This document shows, piece by piece, positions 17,605-26,211 of a stretch of DNA of 64,000 bases (within the stretch, counting starts at the first letter, position 1; the number at the start of each line of letters is the position of its first letter). The stretch comes from an uncultured Prevotellaceae bacterium (GTDB lineage Bacteria; Bacteroidota; Bacteroidia; Bacteroidales; Bacteroidaceae). The notes below the pieces were generated by a model. The model worked only from the letters and a program-made list of their open reading frames with translations, did not search any database and was not told where the DNA came from. Where the stretch lies: positions 1 to 64,000 of the forward strand of contig ONSR01000011.1 in assembly GCA_900320565.1 (NCBI GenBank). Reading direction: 5' to 3'. The position numbers and the translations under genes were made by a program.

Positions 17605-17612
17605 TATATTTG
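17605..17612 (+). promoter_or_regulatory. -7 element of dnaX
   Basis: TATATTTG fits TAnnTTTG and lies 18 nt before the ATG at 17631. Confidence 0.65.
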
Positions 17613-17630
17613 CAGAAATATATTAAGCAA

Positions 17631-19412
17631 ATGGAAGAATACATTGTTTCTGCACTCAAATATCGTCCGCTTAACTTCGACTCTGTCGTAGGTCAGCGGT
17701 CGTTGACTACCACGTTGAAGAATGCCATCAGTAGTGGAAAGTTGGCTCATGCCTATCTCTTCTGTGGACCTCGTGGCGTGGGTAAAACCACTTGTGCACG
17801 CATCTTTGCAAAAGCCATCAATTGCTTCGACCCGCAAGAGGGTGGGGAACCTTGTGGAAAGTGCGAAAGCTGCCAAGCCTTCGACCAGCAGCGCTCCATG
17901 AACATCCACGAGCTTGATGCTGCCAGCAACAACTCTGTGGACGACATCAGAGAACTCTGCAAACAGGTCCTCATCCCGCCTCAGACGGGCAAGTACAAGG
18001 TGTTCATCATCGACGAGGTGCACATGCTTTCCCCATCTGCCTTTAATGCTTTCCTTAAGACCTTGGAGGAGCCGCCTTCCTACGTTATCTTCATCCTCTG
18101 CACGACCGAAAAGCATAAGATTCTTCCCACAATCTTGAGTCGATGTCAGGTGTATGACTTCCAGCGGATGACTACGAAGAATACTATCGACCACCTGATG
18201 TATGTGGCTGAGAAAGAAGGTTATAAGGCAGAACCAGAAGCACTTTCCCTCATAGCAGAGAAGGCTGATGGCGGCATGAGAGATGCCCTTTCCATCTTCG
18301 ACCAAATGGTAAGTTTCTCGGGCGGAAACTTAACGTACGAGAATGTCTGCCAGAACCTGAATGTCCTGAGCCAGGAATACTACTTCAAACTGGTGGATTA
18401 TTTCCTCGAAGGAAAGGTTCCTGATTGCCTCCTTCTCTTGAATGATGTGCTGCAGAAGGGTTTCGACGGAGGCAACTTCATAGCCGGTCTTGCCACACAT
18501 ATGCGCAACTTGCTTGTGAGCCGTGATGCCGTGACTTTGCCTTTGCTTGAGATGAGCGAGAAGATGCGTTCTCGTTATCAGGAACAAGCCCGGCGCTGCC
18601 CAATTCATTTTGTTTATAAGGTGCTGAAACTCAGCAATGATTGTGACCAGGCTTATCGTACTAGTCGAAACAAACGACTGCAGGTTGAGATATGCCTCAT
18701 CCAGAGTGCTCAAGCGTCAGAGCCAGACAATTCGGATGCTTCCGGGCATGGCCCTGCCCAGATAATAAAACCTGTTAAGAAAGAAGCGCAAACGCAATCT
18801 GCACCCCAACCAGTTTCTGTTCCAAAAGCAGAGGCAACGAAGCCAGTTGAGAAGCCCAGCCAAGTTGCCCAAGTTAACGTGCCTAATTCGGAAACTAAGC
18901 CTGCCATCTTGCCCGACAAAGCACAGGTAGTTTCCGACCCTGCTGCACCTAAAAAACTAACCAAGGTAAGCTTCAAACACTTTGGGGCTGGCAAGAAGGA
19001 TGAAGAGGCAGCACCAACAGCTCCAGATATGGAGGCAACAGGTGGTTCGGAGCCTATCAACTCGGAGAAACTGACTGCGGCTTGGTTTGCCTTTATCGAC
19101 TCCTTGCCTCACGAAAGTGTTGCTTTAGCCAAGCGTTTGAAGAGTCTTCAGCCTACCGTCAAAGATGAGAACAATGCCCTGCTTGCTGTTAGTAATCCTC
19201 AGGTTCAGCAGACGGTTGAGAGCCAGATGCCTCAGATTCTGGCTATTATGCGCAAGGAACTCAGAAATGATAGTTTCCTTTTAGAGACCCAACTCGAAGA
19301 GATGCAGGAGGTTGTGAAGTCCTACAGTCCGCAGGAGATGCTGAAGGTCCTGAAGAAACAGAATGCCGATGTTGGGGAATTGGTGAGCAAGTTACAGCTC
19401 ACTTTTGAATGA
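17631..19412 (+). CDS. dnaX: DNA polymerase III subunits gamma/tau
   Basis: Clamp-loader ATPase that links polymerase cores and loads the sliding clamp. The AAA+ motifs are present: Walker A GPRGVGKTT (about 46), the four-Cys zinc module including CGKCESC, the Walker B-type DEVHML, the sensor region LCTTEKHKILPTILSRC and GGMRDALS. After about residue 365 a low-complexity Pro/Ala/Lys linker leads to a conserved C-terminal domain (about 490-590). The start MEEYIVSALKYRP was chosen because it follows the -7 element and is the usual family start. I see no convincing slippery site for a short gamma product. A single unit resembling the 22-bp array (AAGTTAACGTGCC, about 18871) lies in the linker. 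Confidence 0.95.
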   Translation: MEEYIVSALKYRPLNFDSVVGQRSLTTTLKNAISSGKLAHAYLFCGPRGVGKTTCARIFAKAINCFDPQEGGEPCGKCESCQAFDQQRSMNIHELDAASNNSVDDIRELCKQVLIPPQTGKYKVFIIDEVHMLSPSAFNAFLKTLEEPPSYVIFILCTTEKHKILPTILSRCQVYDFQRMTTKNTIDHLMYVAEKEGYKAEPEALSLIAEKADGGMRDALSIFDQMVSFSGGNLTYENVCQNLNVLSQEYYFKLVDYFLEGKVPDCLLLLNDVLQKGFDGGNFIAGLATHMRNLLVSRDAVTLPLLEMSEKMRSRYQEQARRCPIHFVYKVLKLSNDCDQAYRTSRNKRLQVEICLIQSAQASEPDNSDASGHGPAQIIKPVKKEAQTQSAPQPVSVPKAEATKPVEKPSQVAQVNVPNSETKPAILPDKAQVVSDPAAPKKLTKVSFKHFGAGKKDEEAAPTAPDMEATGGSEPINSEKLTAAWFAFIDSLPHESVALAKRLKSLQPTVKDENNALLAVSNPQVQQTVESQMPQILAIMRKELRNDSFLLETQLEEMQEVVKSYSPQEMLKVLKKQNADVGELVSKLQLTFE

Positions 19413-19506
19413 TTCCAGGGCTTTGTCGATACCTCAAAGTGTGTTAAAAAGTGCTTCGCGAGGCGCTTTTCGCGTGTTTTATTTGCAGGATTGAAATAAT
19501 TGTTGT

Positions 19507-19514
19507 ACCTTTGC
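19507..19514 (+). promoter_or_regulatory. -7 element of the MORN-repeat gene
   Basis: TACCTTTG lies 20 nt before the ATG at 19535. Just upstream, an imperfect hairpin (AAAAGTGC pairing with GCGCTTTT, about 19449-19473) may end dnaX transcription. Confidence 0.7.
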
Positions 19515-19534
19515 TGCGTAAATAATACGACCGA

Positions 19535-20659
19535 ATGAAGCATTCCGCTTTCTCGCTATATATCATTCTTTTCCTGTCCTCCTTAAGCCTTCAAGCTCAA
19601 CAGATAAGGATAGGCAACTACACATTCTCGGGTGGTGGTGAATACCAAGGAGAGTTGTTCAAGGGAAAGCCCTATGGAAAGGGTAAGACCGTCTATTCCA
19701 ATGGTGACTGGCACGAGGGTGAATACGTTAAAGGCAAACGTCAGGGCATGGGCATCTATCAGTTTGCTGATGGCGAGAAGTACGAAGGCGAGTGGTTCCA
19801 GGACCAGCAACACGGCAAGGGCACTTATTACTTTGCCAACAACAATCGCTATGAAGGTCTCTGGTTCAAAGACTATCAGCAGGGACTTGGCACGATGTAC
19901 TACTACAATGGCGACACTTATGTTGGCAATTGGATGCAGGACAAACGTGAAGGTACAGGCAAATACACCTATGCTCAGGGTGGCGCTTACTACGAAGGGC
20001 AATGGAAGAACGACATGAAAGAAGGCCAGGGCGTGTTTGACTGGCGTGATGGGAACCGATATGAAGGCTCCTGGCATGAGAATCAGAAGCATGGCAAGGG
20101 CACTTTTACATATTCTACGGGAGACTCTTATACAGGTGACTGGGCAGACGACCAACAGCATGGTAAGGGCATCTTCTCTTTTGCTGACGGCAATCGATAT
20201 GAGGGTCAGTATGTAAACGGACAGCGTACGGGTGAAGGCATCTATACCTTTGCCAATGGAGATAAGTACGTGGGCCACTTCAATGCTGGCGAACAAGATG
20301 GCATGGGCACGTTCATCTGGCACACAGGAGCCTCCTACGTAGGCCAGTGGCGTCACAATAAACAGCACGGACAGGGCAAGTATCATTGGGCTAATGGCGA
20401 TGAATATGATGGCCATTGGACGGATGGAGTGCTCGATGGAGAGGGCATCCTGCGTCAAGCAGATGGTACCCGCTTCAAGGGAACGTTCCGTAATGGACAG
20501 AAAGAAGGCAAAGGCATCCTTGTGGATATTGACGGCATACGCTATGAAGGCAACTTCAGCGCAGACAAGAAAAATGGTGAGTTCCTCGAGAAAGACAAGA
20601 ATGGGCAGATCCTGCGCAAGGTTGTCTATCAGGATGGAATTGCCGTCGGAACGTGGTAG
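19535..20659 (+). CDS. Secreted MORN-repeat protein
   Basis: The signal peptide MKHSAFSLYIILFLSSLSLQAQ precedes about fourteen 23-residue MORN repeats (pattern YEGEWxxxxxHGKGTYxxANGD). The whole 374-residue protein is essentially one repeat array. MORN sheets often bind membranes or act as scaffolds; a periplasmic or surface role follows from the signal peptide, but the partner is unknown. It sits between dnaX and the glycogen branching enzyme without evident functional linkage. Repeats are regular, with no frame damage. Confidence 0.85.
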   Translation: MKHSAFSLYIILFLSSLSLQAQQIRIGNYTFSGGGEYQGELFKGKPYGKGKTVYSNGDWHEGEYVKGKRQGMGIYQFADGEKYEGEWFQDQQHGKGTYYFANNNRYEGLWFKDYQQGLGTMYYYNGDTYVGNWMQDKREGTGKYTYAQGGAYYEGQWKNDMKEGQGVFDWRDGNRYEGSWHENQKHGKGTFTYSTGDSYTGDWADDQQHGKGIFSFADGNRYEGQYVNGQRTGEGIYTFANGDKYVGHFNAGEQDGMGTFIWHTGASYVGQWRHNKQHGQGKYHWANGDEYDGHWTDGVLDGEGILRQADGTRFKGTFRNGQKEGKGILVDIDGIRYEGNFSADKKNGEFLEKDKNGQILRKVVYQDGIAVGTW

Positions 20660-20703
20660 AATGTAGAATGAGTGGATGACGTGGGAGAGTTTGTTCCGAC
20701 CTT

Positions 20704-20737
20704 AAATAGTAAATAGTAAATCGTCAAATAGTAAATA
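20704..20737 (+). repeat. AAATAGT heptamer repeat upstream of glgB
   Basis: AAATAGT units in 7-bp register, with an AAATCGT variant and one inserted base, fill the bases directly before the glgB start. No clean TAnnTTTG element is seen here, so glgB may depend on readthrough from the MORN gene or on a promoter I cannot recognise. Confidence 0.7.
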
Positions 20738-20740
20738 TAA

Positions 20741-22855
20741 ATGGCTCGTACTAAAGCGAAAGTTTCCGAAAAGGAAACAAAGAAAAGCACCAAGAAGAAA
20801 GGTGCAGCGAATGCGAAAGTCAAAAAGGTTGTCCAGGAACCCGAAGTGCTTCGTCTCATCAAGAACGATAGCGGTTTGCAGGACTTTGCAGATGCCATCA
20901 ACGGACGTCATGCTCAGGCTGTCTATAAGATGGCTGAACTGACTGGCGGCACAAACAATCTCAGCGAGTTTGCCACAGGCTACCTCTACTTCGGTCTGCA
21001 CAAGACGGAGGACGGATTTGTCCTGCGTGAATGGGCTCCAAATGCCACGGAAATCTATGTTGTAGGTGACTTCAACAAGTGGACGGAAAGTCCCCGTTAT
21101 GCCATGAAACGCGTCAAAGGCGGCAATGGCAGCTGGGAAATCAAAATCAAGAACAAGAGCTTCAAGCATGGCTCCCTCTACAAGCTTATCGTGCATTGGG
21201 AAGGTGGCCAGGGAGAACGCATCCCAGCTTGGGCAAATCGTGTTGTGCAGGACGAACAGACACACATTTTCTCCGCGCAAGTATGGTGTCCCGAAGAGGC
21301 TTACCAATGGAAGGTGGAGAAGTTCCGTCCCACGACAAACCCCTTGCTCATCTACGAGTGCCACATCGGTATGGCCCAGGACAAGGAGGGCATCGGCACT
21401 TATACGGAGTTCCGCGACAACATCCTGCCTCGCGTAGCTGCTGACGGGTACAATTGCATTCAGATTATGGCCATTCAGGAGCATCCTTACTATGGAAGCT
21501 TCGGCTATCACGTGAGCAGTTTCTTCGCTCCAAGTTCTCGCTTTGGTACGCCTGATGAACTTAAATCGCTTGTAGATAAGGCACATAGCATGGGCATAGC
21601 TGTCGTGATGGATATCGTGCACAGTCATGCCGTGAAGAACGAAGTGGAGGGCCTGGCTAACTTTGCCGGCGACCCCTGCCAGTACTTCAACAAGGGAGAC
21701 CGTCGTGAGCATCCAGCTTGGGACAGCCTCTGCTTCGACTATGGCAAGAACGAAGTGCTGCATTTCCTGCTTAGTAACTGCAAGTATTGGCTCGAGGAGT
21801 TCCACTTCGATGGCTTCCGCTTCGACGGTGTCACCTCTATGCTCTACTACAGCCACGGACTTGGGGAGAGCTTCATGAGCTACGGAGACTACTATAACGG
21901 ACATCAGGATGGTGACGCCATCACTTACCTGACCCTTGCTAACGAGCTCATCCACAGCGTCAACAAGAATGCCATCACCATTGCCGAGGAAGTGAGCGGA
22001 ATGCCTGGACTTGCTGTTCCGATGAAGGACGGAGGCTATGGCTTCAACTATCGCCTCGCCATGAACATTCCTGACTACTGGATTAAGATTATAAAGGAGC
22101 TGCGTGATGAAGACTGGAAGCCAAGTTCCATCTTGTGGGAACTCACAAACCGTCGTCGTGACGAGAAGACAATCTCCTATTGCGAGAGCCACGACCAGGC
22201 ACTTGTGGGCGACAAGACCATCATCTTCCGCCTCATTGACTCTGATATGTACTGGCACTTCAAGAAGGGCGACGAGAACTCGAATGTAAACCGTGGTATT
22301 GCCCTTCACAAGATGATTCGCCTGGCTACTCTAAGCACCATCAACGGCGGCTACCTCAACTTTATGGGTAACGAGTTCGGACATCCCGAATGGGTGGACT
22401 TCCCACGCGAAGGAAATGGCTGGAGCTACAAATATGCCCGTCGCCAATGGAACCTCGTTGATAATAAGGATCTCTGCTACCATTATCTCGGAGACTTCGA
22501 CCAAGCCATGATTAAGTTGCTCAAGAAGCACAAGAGCTACGAGAAGCAGGCCGTTGTCGAGATTTGGCATAACGACGGGGACCAAGTCCTTGCTTTCCGT
22601 CGTGGAGACCTCCTGTTCTTCTTCAACTTCAGCCCCTTCAGCAGCTATTGCGACTATGGCTTCATGGTGGAGACGGGTGCCTACGAGTACCTTCTCAATA
22701 CCGACGACCCAGCTTTCGGCGGCAACGGATTCAACGACGATAAGCTCATCCACTACACTGTTTATGATCGCGATTTGGCTCGTGACAACAAGGGCTGGCT
22801 CAAGCTCTACCTGCCTACTCGTACTGCCTGCGTGCTGAAAAGGATGAAAGATTAA
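20741..22855 (+). CDS. glgB: 1,4-alpha-glucan branching enzyme
   Basis: GH13 enzyme that introduces alpha-1,6 branches in glycogen. A basic Lys-rich tail of about 30 residues precedes an N-terminal CBM48-like domain (VLREWAPNATEIYVVGDFN). The catalytic barrel shows VVMDIVHSH, the nucleophile region GFRFDGVTSM, the acid ITIAEEVSGMP and SYCESHDQALVGD. A beta-sandwich closes the chain. HPEWVDFPREGNGWSY resembles the eukaryotic-type branching enzymes more than E. coli GlgB, as in other Bacteroidota. At 704 residues it is full length. A strong terminator follows at 22883. Confidence 0.92.
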   Translation: MARTKAKVSEKETKKSTKKKGAANAKVKKVVQEPEVLRLIKNDSGLQDFADAINGRHAQAVYKMAELTGGTNNLSEFATGYLYFGLHKTEDGFVLREWAPNATEIYVVGDFNKWTESPRYAMKRVKGGNGSWEIKIKNKSFKHGSLYKLIVHWEGGQGERIPAWANRVVQDEQTHIFSAQVWCPEEAYQWKVEKFRPTTNPLLIYECHIGMAQDKEGIGTYTEFRDNILPRVAADGYNCIQIMAIQEHPYYGSFGYHVSSFFAPSSRFGTPDELKSLVDKAHSMGIAVVMDIVHSHAVKNEVEGLANFAGDPCQYFNKGDRREHPAWDSLCFDYGKNEVLHFLLSNCKYWLEEFHFDGFRFDGVTSMLYYSHGLGESFMSYGDYYNGHQDGDAITYLTLANELIHSVNKNAITIAEEVSGMPGLAVPMKDGGYGFNYRLAMNIPDYWIKIIKELRDEDWKPSSILWELTNRRRDEKTISYCESHDQALVGDKTIIFRLIDSDMYWHFKKGDENSNVNRGIALHKMIRLATLSTINGGYLNFMGNEFGHPEWVDFPREGNGWSYKYARRQWNLVDNKDLCYHYLGDFDQAMIKLLKKHKSYEKQAVVEIWHNDGDQVLAFRRGDLLFFFNFSPFSSYCDYGFMVETGAYEYLLNTDDPAFGGNGFNDDKLIHYTVYDRDLARDNKGWLKLYLPTRTACVLKRMKD

Positions 22856-22882
22856 GGTTGAATGATTAAATAAGATACATCA

Positions 22883-22914
22883 AAACTCTCCCCGAACTTG
22901 GGGAGAGTTTTTTT
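22883..22914 (+). terminator. Rho-independent terminator of glgB
   Basis: A perfect nine-pair stem, ACTCTCCCC with GGGGAGAGT around a six-base loop, is followed by seven T. Confidence 0.92.
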
Positions 22915-23419
22915 ATGTCTTTCTTCAAATAAACAGGAAGACGTGAGCACTCACACAAAAATTTACAATCCGACAATTATTGGAAACAATCCAAAAACTT
23001 TACAAATCTTGTATTATGATTTTACTCAAAATGTTGTAAAGATTTTTTCCTAATGTCAACTTTTGAGAGTCGAAACAAGGAAATTTCAAACTTCACACGT
23101 GAACTTTTCCAACTCGACACGTCGATTTTGCAAACTTCACACGTGAAGTTGAGCGTTTCGACACGTCTAATTTTTGCACAAAACACGCATATATTACGCA
23201 TATTTCGGGAATATTTTATGCATATGAAACTACAGCATCTGTATATCAAGCAGATAGCAAACCTCGATTATGCGCGTTCTATTCGTCCTCGGCACTGTTT
23301 GGCCGAAAATATCGCAAGGAAATTGGGGCAAAATCACACTTTTTTAGGACATTTTCAACTAATTTCTTTAGTCCATTAGTTATTTGATGTTGATATATGT
23401 TTCAAACCAAAACAAAATT
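22915..23419. other. AT-rich gene-free stretch holding array B
   Basis: The bases between the glgB terminator and the tRNA terminator show no plausible gene. An open frame at 23053-23379 lies across the repeat array and has low-complexity translation, so I do not call it. The only structure I see is the 22-bp array at 23087-23174. Confidence 0.6.
23087..23174 (-). repeat. 22-bp-period intergenic array B (4 units)
   Basis: Units start at 23087, 23109, 23131 and 23153, each 22 bp. The cores TTCACACGTGAA, TCGACACGTCGA, TTCACACGTGAA and TCGACACGTCTA are dyads whose arms change together. Orientation is opposite to arrays A and C-G: the ACGTG core reads on the minus strand. Confidence 0.85.
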
Positions 23420-23444
23420 AAGGCCGCATTATTCATGCAGCCTT
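23420..23444 (-). terminator. Hairpin downstream of tRNA-Arg(CCG)
   Basis: The minus strand reads AAGGCTGCAT, a short loop and ATGCGGCCTT, followed by AATTTT. It is suitably placed to end the tRNA transcript. Confidence 0.65.
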
Positions 23445-23456
23445 ATAATTTTGAAG

Positions 23457-23530
23457 TGACTCCGCTGGGATTCTAACCCAGGACCTTCAGAACCGGAATC
23501 TGACGCTCTATACAGCTAAGCTACGGAGCC
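23457..23530 (-). tRNA. tRNA-Arg (anticodon CCG)
   Basis: The minus strand folds as a cloverleaf: acceptor arm GGCTCCG with CGGAGTC and discriminator A, D arm GCTTAGCTGTATAGAGC, anticodon stem TCAGA/TCTGA with loop TTCCGGT (anticodon CCG), and T arm CTGGGTTAGAATCCCAG. The T loop reads TTAGAAT rather than the usual TTCGAAT, an oddity. The 3-prime CCA is not encoded. It decodes CGG. Confidence 0.92.
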
Positions 23531-23532
23531 AA

Positions 23533-23626
23533 TGTTAATTCATAATTCATAATTCTTAATTCATAATTAAGATCATGTCCTAAGTTTCGCGAAAAGAATA
23601 ATTGTGAATTATGAATTATTGATTGC
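23533..23626. repeat. AT-rich inverted element with TTTCGCGAAA centre
   Basis: AATTCAT-type heptamers on the left and GAATTAT-type heptamers on the right form an inverted arrangement around TTTCGCGAAA (about 23584-23593). A second element of the same design lies at 25346-25437. The right arm abuts the stop of the DUF3127 gene. Confidence 0.65.
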
Positions 23627-24031
23627 CTAGAAAGGCAGATCATCCGTTGCAGATGGTGCCTCGAAGGGAATCGTTGCGGCAGCATCAACTTGAGGAGATG
23701 CAGGAGCAACTGGTGCTTCTGGGGCTGGGGCTGCTTCTGGAGTGGCTGTTGGAGCAGCCTGACCGCGGTCGATACGGAAGGCACGAACATCGTTGAACCA
23801 GCGTCCGTTATATTCGTGAGCATCAATGTCGAAATGAACTGTCAGGGTTTCACCAATCTGAATGTTGAAGGCTTGAAGGCGGTCAACGCCAAAAACGTCG
23901 AAAACCAACTTGCGAGGAAACTCTCCTGGTACCTCCATAACATATGACTTAGCCTTCCATTCGTTGCCTGTTCTGTTGCTAACTCCACCTCTTTCGTTGA
24001 ACTCTGCAATAATCTTTCCTGTTAATTCCAT
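23627..24031 (-). CDS. DUF3127 protein, SSB-like
   Basis: Small protein of 134 residues starting MELTGKIIAEF. The N-terminal about 85 residues fit the DUF3127 family of Bacteroidota, which looks like an OB-fold; SNRTGNEWKAKSYVMEVPG and YNGRWFNDVRAFRI are characteristic. A Pro/Ala-rich linker follows, and the last residues are DDLPF, the kind of acidic tip by which single-strand binding proteins recruit partners. I infer a DNA-binding accessory role, supported loosely by dnaN on the other side. The shorter start was chosen because the -7 element at 24071 lies close to the upstream Met. Confidence 0.8.
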   Translation of the reverse strand: MELTGKIIAEFNERGGVSNRTGNEWKAKSYVMEVPGEFPRKLVFDVFGVDRLQAFNIQIGETLTVHFDIDAHEYNGRWFNDVRAFRIDRGQAAPTATPEAAPAPEAPVAPASPQVDAAATIPFEAPSATDDLPF

Positions 24032-24070
24032 TTGTGTGTTTGTTGTATGTTTGTAGTTATAATTTGGCTG

Positions 24071-24078
24071 CAAAGATA
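24071..24078 (-). promoter_or_regulatory. -7 element of the DUF3127 gene
   Basis: The minus strand reads TATCTTTG. It is only 7 bp from the heptamer repeat at 24085. Confidence 0.7.
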
Positions 24079-24084
24079 CGAAAT

Positions 24085-24119
24085 AAAGTTTAAAGTTTAA
24101 AGTTTAGAGTTTAAAGTTT
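24085..24119 (+). repeat. AAAGTTT heptamer x5 between divergent promoters
   Basis: Five 7-bp units, one with AGAGTTT, lie between the promoters of the DUF3127 gene and dnaN. They cover the expected -33 area of the minus-strand promoter. Confidence 0.78.
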
Positions 24120-24150
24120 TTCTTTTTGCGTGTTTTTTTCTCTTCTTTTC

Positions 24151-24181
24151 TTTGTTATCGCTCGAAAAAAAACTATCTTTG
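24151..24181 (+). promoter_or_regulatory. Promoter of dnaN
   Basis: TTTG at 24151-24154, then 19 bp, then TATCTTTG at 24174-24181; leader to the ATG at 24215 of about 30 nt. Confidence 0.8.
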
Positions 24182-24214
24182 TCGTGCGAAAATATACACA
24201 TAACTAATTATATT

Positions 24215-25339
24215 ATGAATTTCAAAGTATCAAGTACGGCTTTCTATGGCCGCCTGACTGCTGCCAGCAAGGTGATGGCAAGCAAGAACTCTATGCCTAT
24301 TCTGGATTGTTTCCTGCTCGATGTTGCTGGTGGCACAATTACCATCACTGCTTCCGACAGCGAAAAGTATTTCATCACAACAGTTCCCGCTATTGAGCAA
24401 ACCGGCGATGCTCGCTTCTGCATCCCTGCAAAGACACTCATCGAGTCGATGAAGGAACTGGCCGAACAGCCCCTCAACATCGGTTATAATCCCGATACTC
24501 AGGAGGTGAAGGTTGTTCACAACTCTGGTTCATTCGTTGTGATGGCAATGGATGCTGCTCCTTATCCTATGGCTAAGACTGTTGGCGACGATGCAACTCG
24601 CATCGAATTGCCCGCAAGTGTTCTGCTCAACGGCATCAATCGTTGTCTCTTCGCAACAGCCAACGACGAGATTCGTCTCGTGATGAACGGCATCTATGTG
24701 GACATCAAGCCCGACTGCATCGTGTTTGCCGGTACAGATGGCCGCAAGCTGGTTCGCAACACGAACAAGACCGTCCAGACTGGTCTGACTGCAGGTTTCA
24801 TCCTTCAGAAGAAGGTTTCTGCCATCCTGAAGGCTGTCCTGACGAAGGAAGACGAGAACATCACCATCGCTTTCGACAACGAGAAGGCTACCATTTCCTC
24901 TGCCGACATGGTGATGCACTTCCGCCTCATCGAAGGTCGTTACCCCAACTACAACGCCGTCATCCCCGAGAATAATCCCTTCTCGGCTCGTGTTGACCGC
25001 CAGGCATTAATCAGCGCTTTGAAGCGTGTCAGCGTCTTCTGCAACCAGAGCAGCGGTCTTGTTAAGCTCGAACTGGGCAACAACAACATCAAGTTGACTG
25101 GTCAGGACAACGAATACGCTACTCGCGCCGAGGAATTTATCCTTTGCGAATATACGAGCAACCCCATCAGCATTGGCTTCAGCTGCACCTTCCTGCTCGA
25201 GATTGCAGGCATCTTGGATAGCGAAACACTCAAGATTGAAGTGGCCGACCCAAGCCGTCCTGGAGTGATTCGTCCTGCCGATGATAACCCAGAAGACGAG
25301 GTGCTGATGCTTCTCATGCCGATGCGCGTAGAAGACTGA
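24215..25339 (+). CDS. dnaN: DNA polymerase III beta sliding clamp
   Basis: The ring-shaped processivity clamp of replication. MNFKVSSTAFYGRL begins the first of three similar domains. Family segments include KNSMPILDCFLLDV, GTDGRKLVR, VIPENNPFSARVDRQALISALKRV and the C-terminal LLMPMRVED. At 374 residues it has the expected size. The start follows the promoter above; a longer upstream reading would begin at the -33 box. The neighbours are not dnaA or recF, so this is not the classical origin cluster, and I see no DnaA-box array. Confidence 0.95.
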   Translation: MNFKVSSTAFYGRLTAASKVMASKNSMPILDCFLLDVAGGTITITASDSEKYFITTVPAIEQTGDARFCIPAKTLIESMKELAEQPLNIGYNPDTQEVKVVHNSGSFVVMAMDAAPYPMAKTVGDDATRIELPASVLLNGINRCLFATANDEIRLVMNGIYVDIKPDCIVFAGTDGRKLVRNTNKTVQTGLTAGFILQKKVSAILKAVLTKEDENITIAFDNEKATISSADMVMHFRLIEGRYPNYNAVIPENNPFSARVDRQALISALKRVSVFCNQSSGLVKLELGNNNIKLTGQDNEYATRAEEFILCEYTSNPISIGFSCTFLLEIAGILDSETLKIEVADPSRPGVIRPADDNPEDEVLMLLMPMRVED

Positions 25340-25345
25340 CAAGTC

Positions 25346-25437
25346 AATTTACAATTCACAATTCATAATTTTTACTTTCGCGAAGAATCAGTGCGTAGCC
25401 ATAATTATGAATTATGAACTGTGAATTATGAATTAAA
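25346..25437. repeat. Second AT-rich inverted element with TTTCGCGAA centre
   Basis: Left arms of ATTCACA/ATTCATA heptamers and right arms of GAATTAT heptamers flank CTTTCGCGAAG (about 25375-25385). It fills the gap between dnaN and the exonuclease gene. Design and centre match 23533-23626. Confidence 0.65.
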
Positions 25438-25443
25438 ATAACG

Positions 25444-26211
25444 ATGAAACTCAAGCTCGAAAGGCCAATCATCTTCTTCGACCTCGAGACGACGGGACTT
25501 GTTATCGGCAAGGACCATATCGTAGAACTCTGTTACATTCGTCTCGAGCCTAACGGAAACGAAAGGGCAGAAACGCTTCGTTTCAATCCTGGGATACATA
25601 TTCCTAAGGAGGCAAGCGACGTTCATGGCATCACAGATAAAGATGTCAAAGATTGTCCTGTCTTTAAGGAGAAGGCAGAAGAGCTGGCGAAAGTGTTCGA
25701 AGGTTGCGATCTGGCTGGCTATAACAGCAACAAGTTCGATGTGCCGATGCTGGCCGAGGAGTTTGCACTTTGCGGTATCGACATCCACATCAACGAGAAG
25801 AAGTTGGTCGATGTGCAGAACATCTTCCACAAGATGGAACAACGCACCCTCGTTGCTGCCTATAAGTTCTATTGCGGGAAGAACCTCGAGAATGCTCATA
25901 GCGCACTTGCCGACACAAGGGCAACACTGGAAGTCCTCGAAGCACAGCTCGACCGCTATCCAGAATTGAAGAACGATGTCGCCTATCTTGCCGACTTCAC
26001 GCAAATACAAAAGGGTGTTGACCTTGCCTGCCGATTTGTCTATGACGAGAAAGGTGTCGAGATAATCAACTTTGGCAAATACAAAGGTCAAGCTGTGAAG
26101 GATGTCCTCAAGAAAGACCCTAACTATAAGGTTTGGATGCTTCAAGGTGACTTCACGATGAACACGAAACAAACTCTTGAACGACTTGCGCTTAAGTATG
26201 CTGGAAAATAA
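25444..26211 (+). CDS. DnaQ-like 3'-5' exonuclease with ExoX-type C-terminus
   Basis: DEDDh exonuclease. Exo I is FFDLETTGL (Asp and Glu), Exo II is GYNSNKFDVPML, and Exo III is HSALADTRATL with the expected His and Asp. After the nuclease fold, INFGKYKGQAVKDVLKKDPNY (about 205-230) matches the small module at the end of ExoX-type enzymes. At 255 residues it is not a full polymerase subunit, so proofreading in trans, repair or RNA trimming are all possible. It lies directly after dnaN and overlaps coaBC by 14 nt. Confidence 0.85.
   Translation: MKLKLERPIIFFDLETTGLVIGKDHIVELCYIRLEPNGNERAETLRFNPGIHIPKEASDVHGITDKDVKDCPVFKEKAEELAKVFEGCDLAGYNSNKFDVPMLAEEFALCGIDIHINEKKLVDVQNIFHKMEQRTLVAAYKFYCGKNLENAHSALADTRATLEVLEAQLDRYPELKNDVAYLADFTQIQKGVDLACRFVYDEKGVEIINFGKYKGQAVKDVLKKDPNYKVWMLQGDFTMNTKQTLERLALKYAGK

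Noticed and set aside
18865..18890. 22-bp array unit inside dnaX
   Set aside because: AAGTTAACGTGCC occurs only once in the linker, with no partner 22 bp away, so chance cannot be excluded.
17631..19412. Programmed frameshift producing a short gamma subunit in dnaX
   Set aside because: I found no A-AAA-AAG type slippery site with a following stem-loop at the expected place.
23053..23379. 108-residue frame between glgB and the tRNA
   Set aside because: It is the translation of the 22-bp array and AT-rich DNA, without a promoter or a convincing start.
24130..24215. Replication origin near dnaN
   Set aside because: No dnaA, no DnaA-box cluster and no typical origin neighbours; dnaN is often displaced in this phylum.
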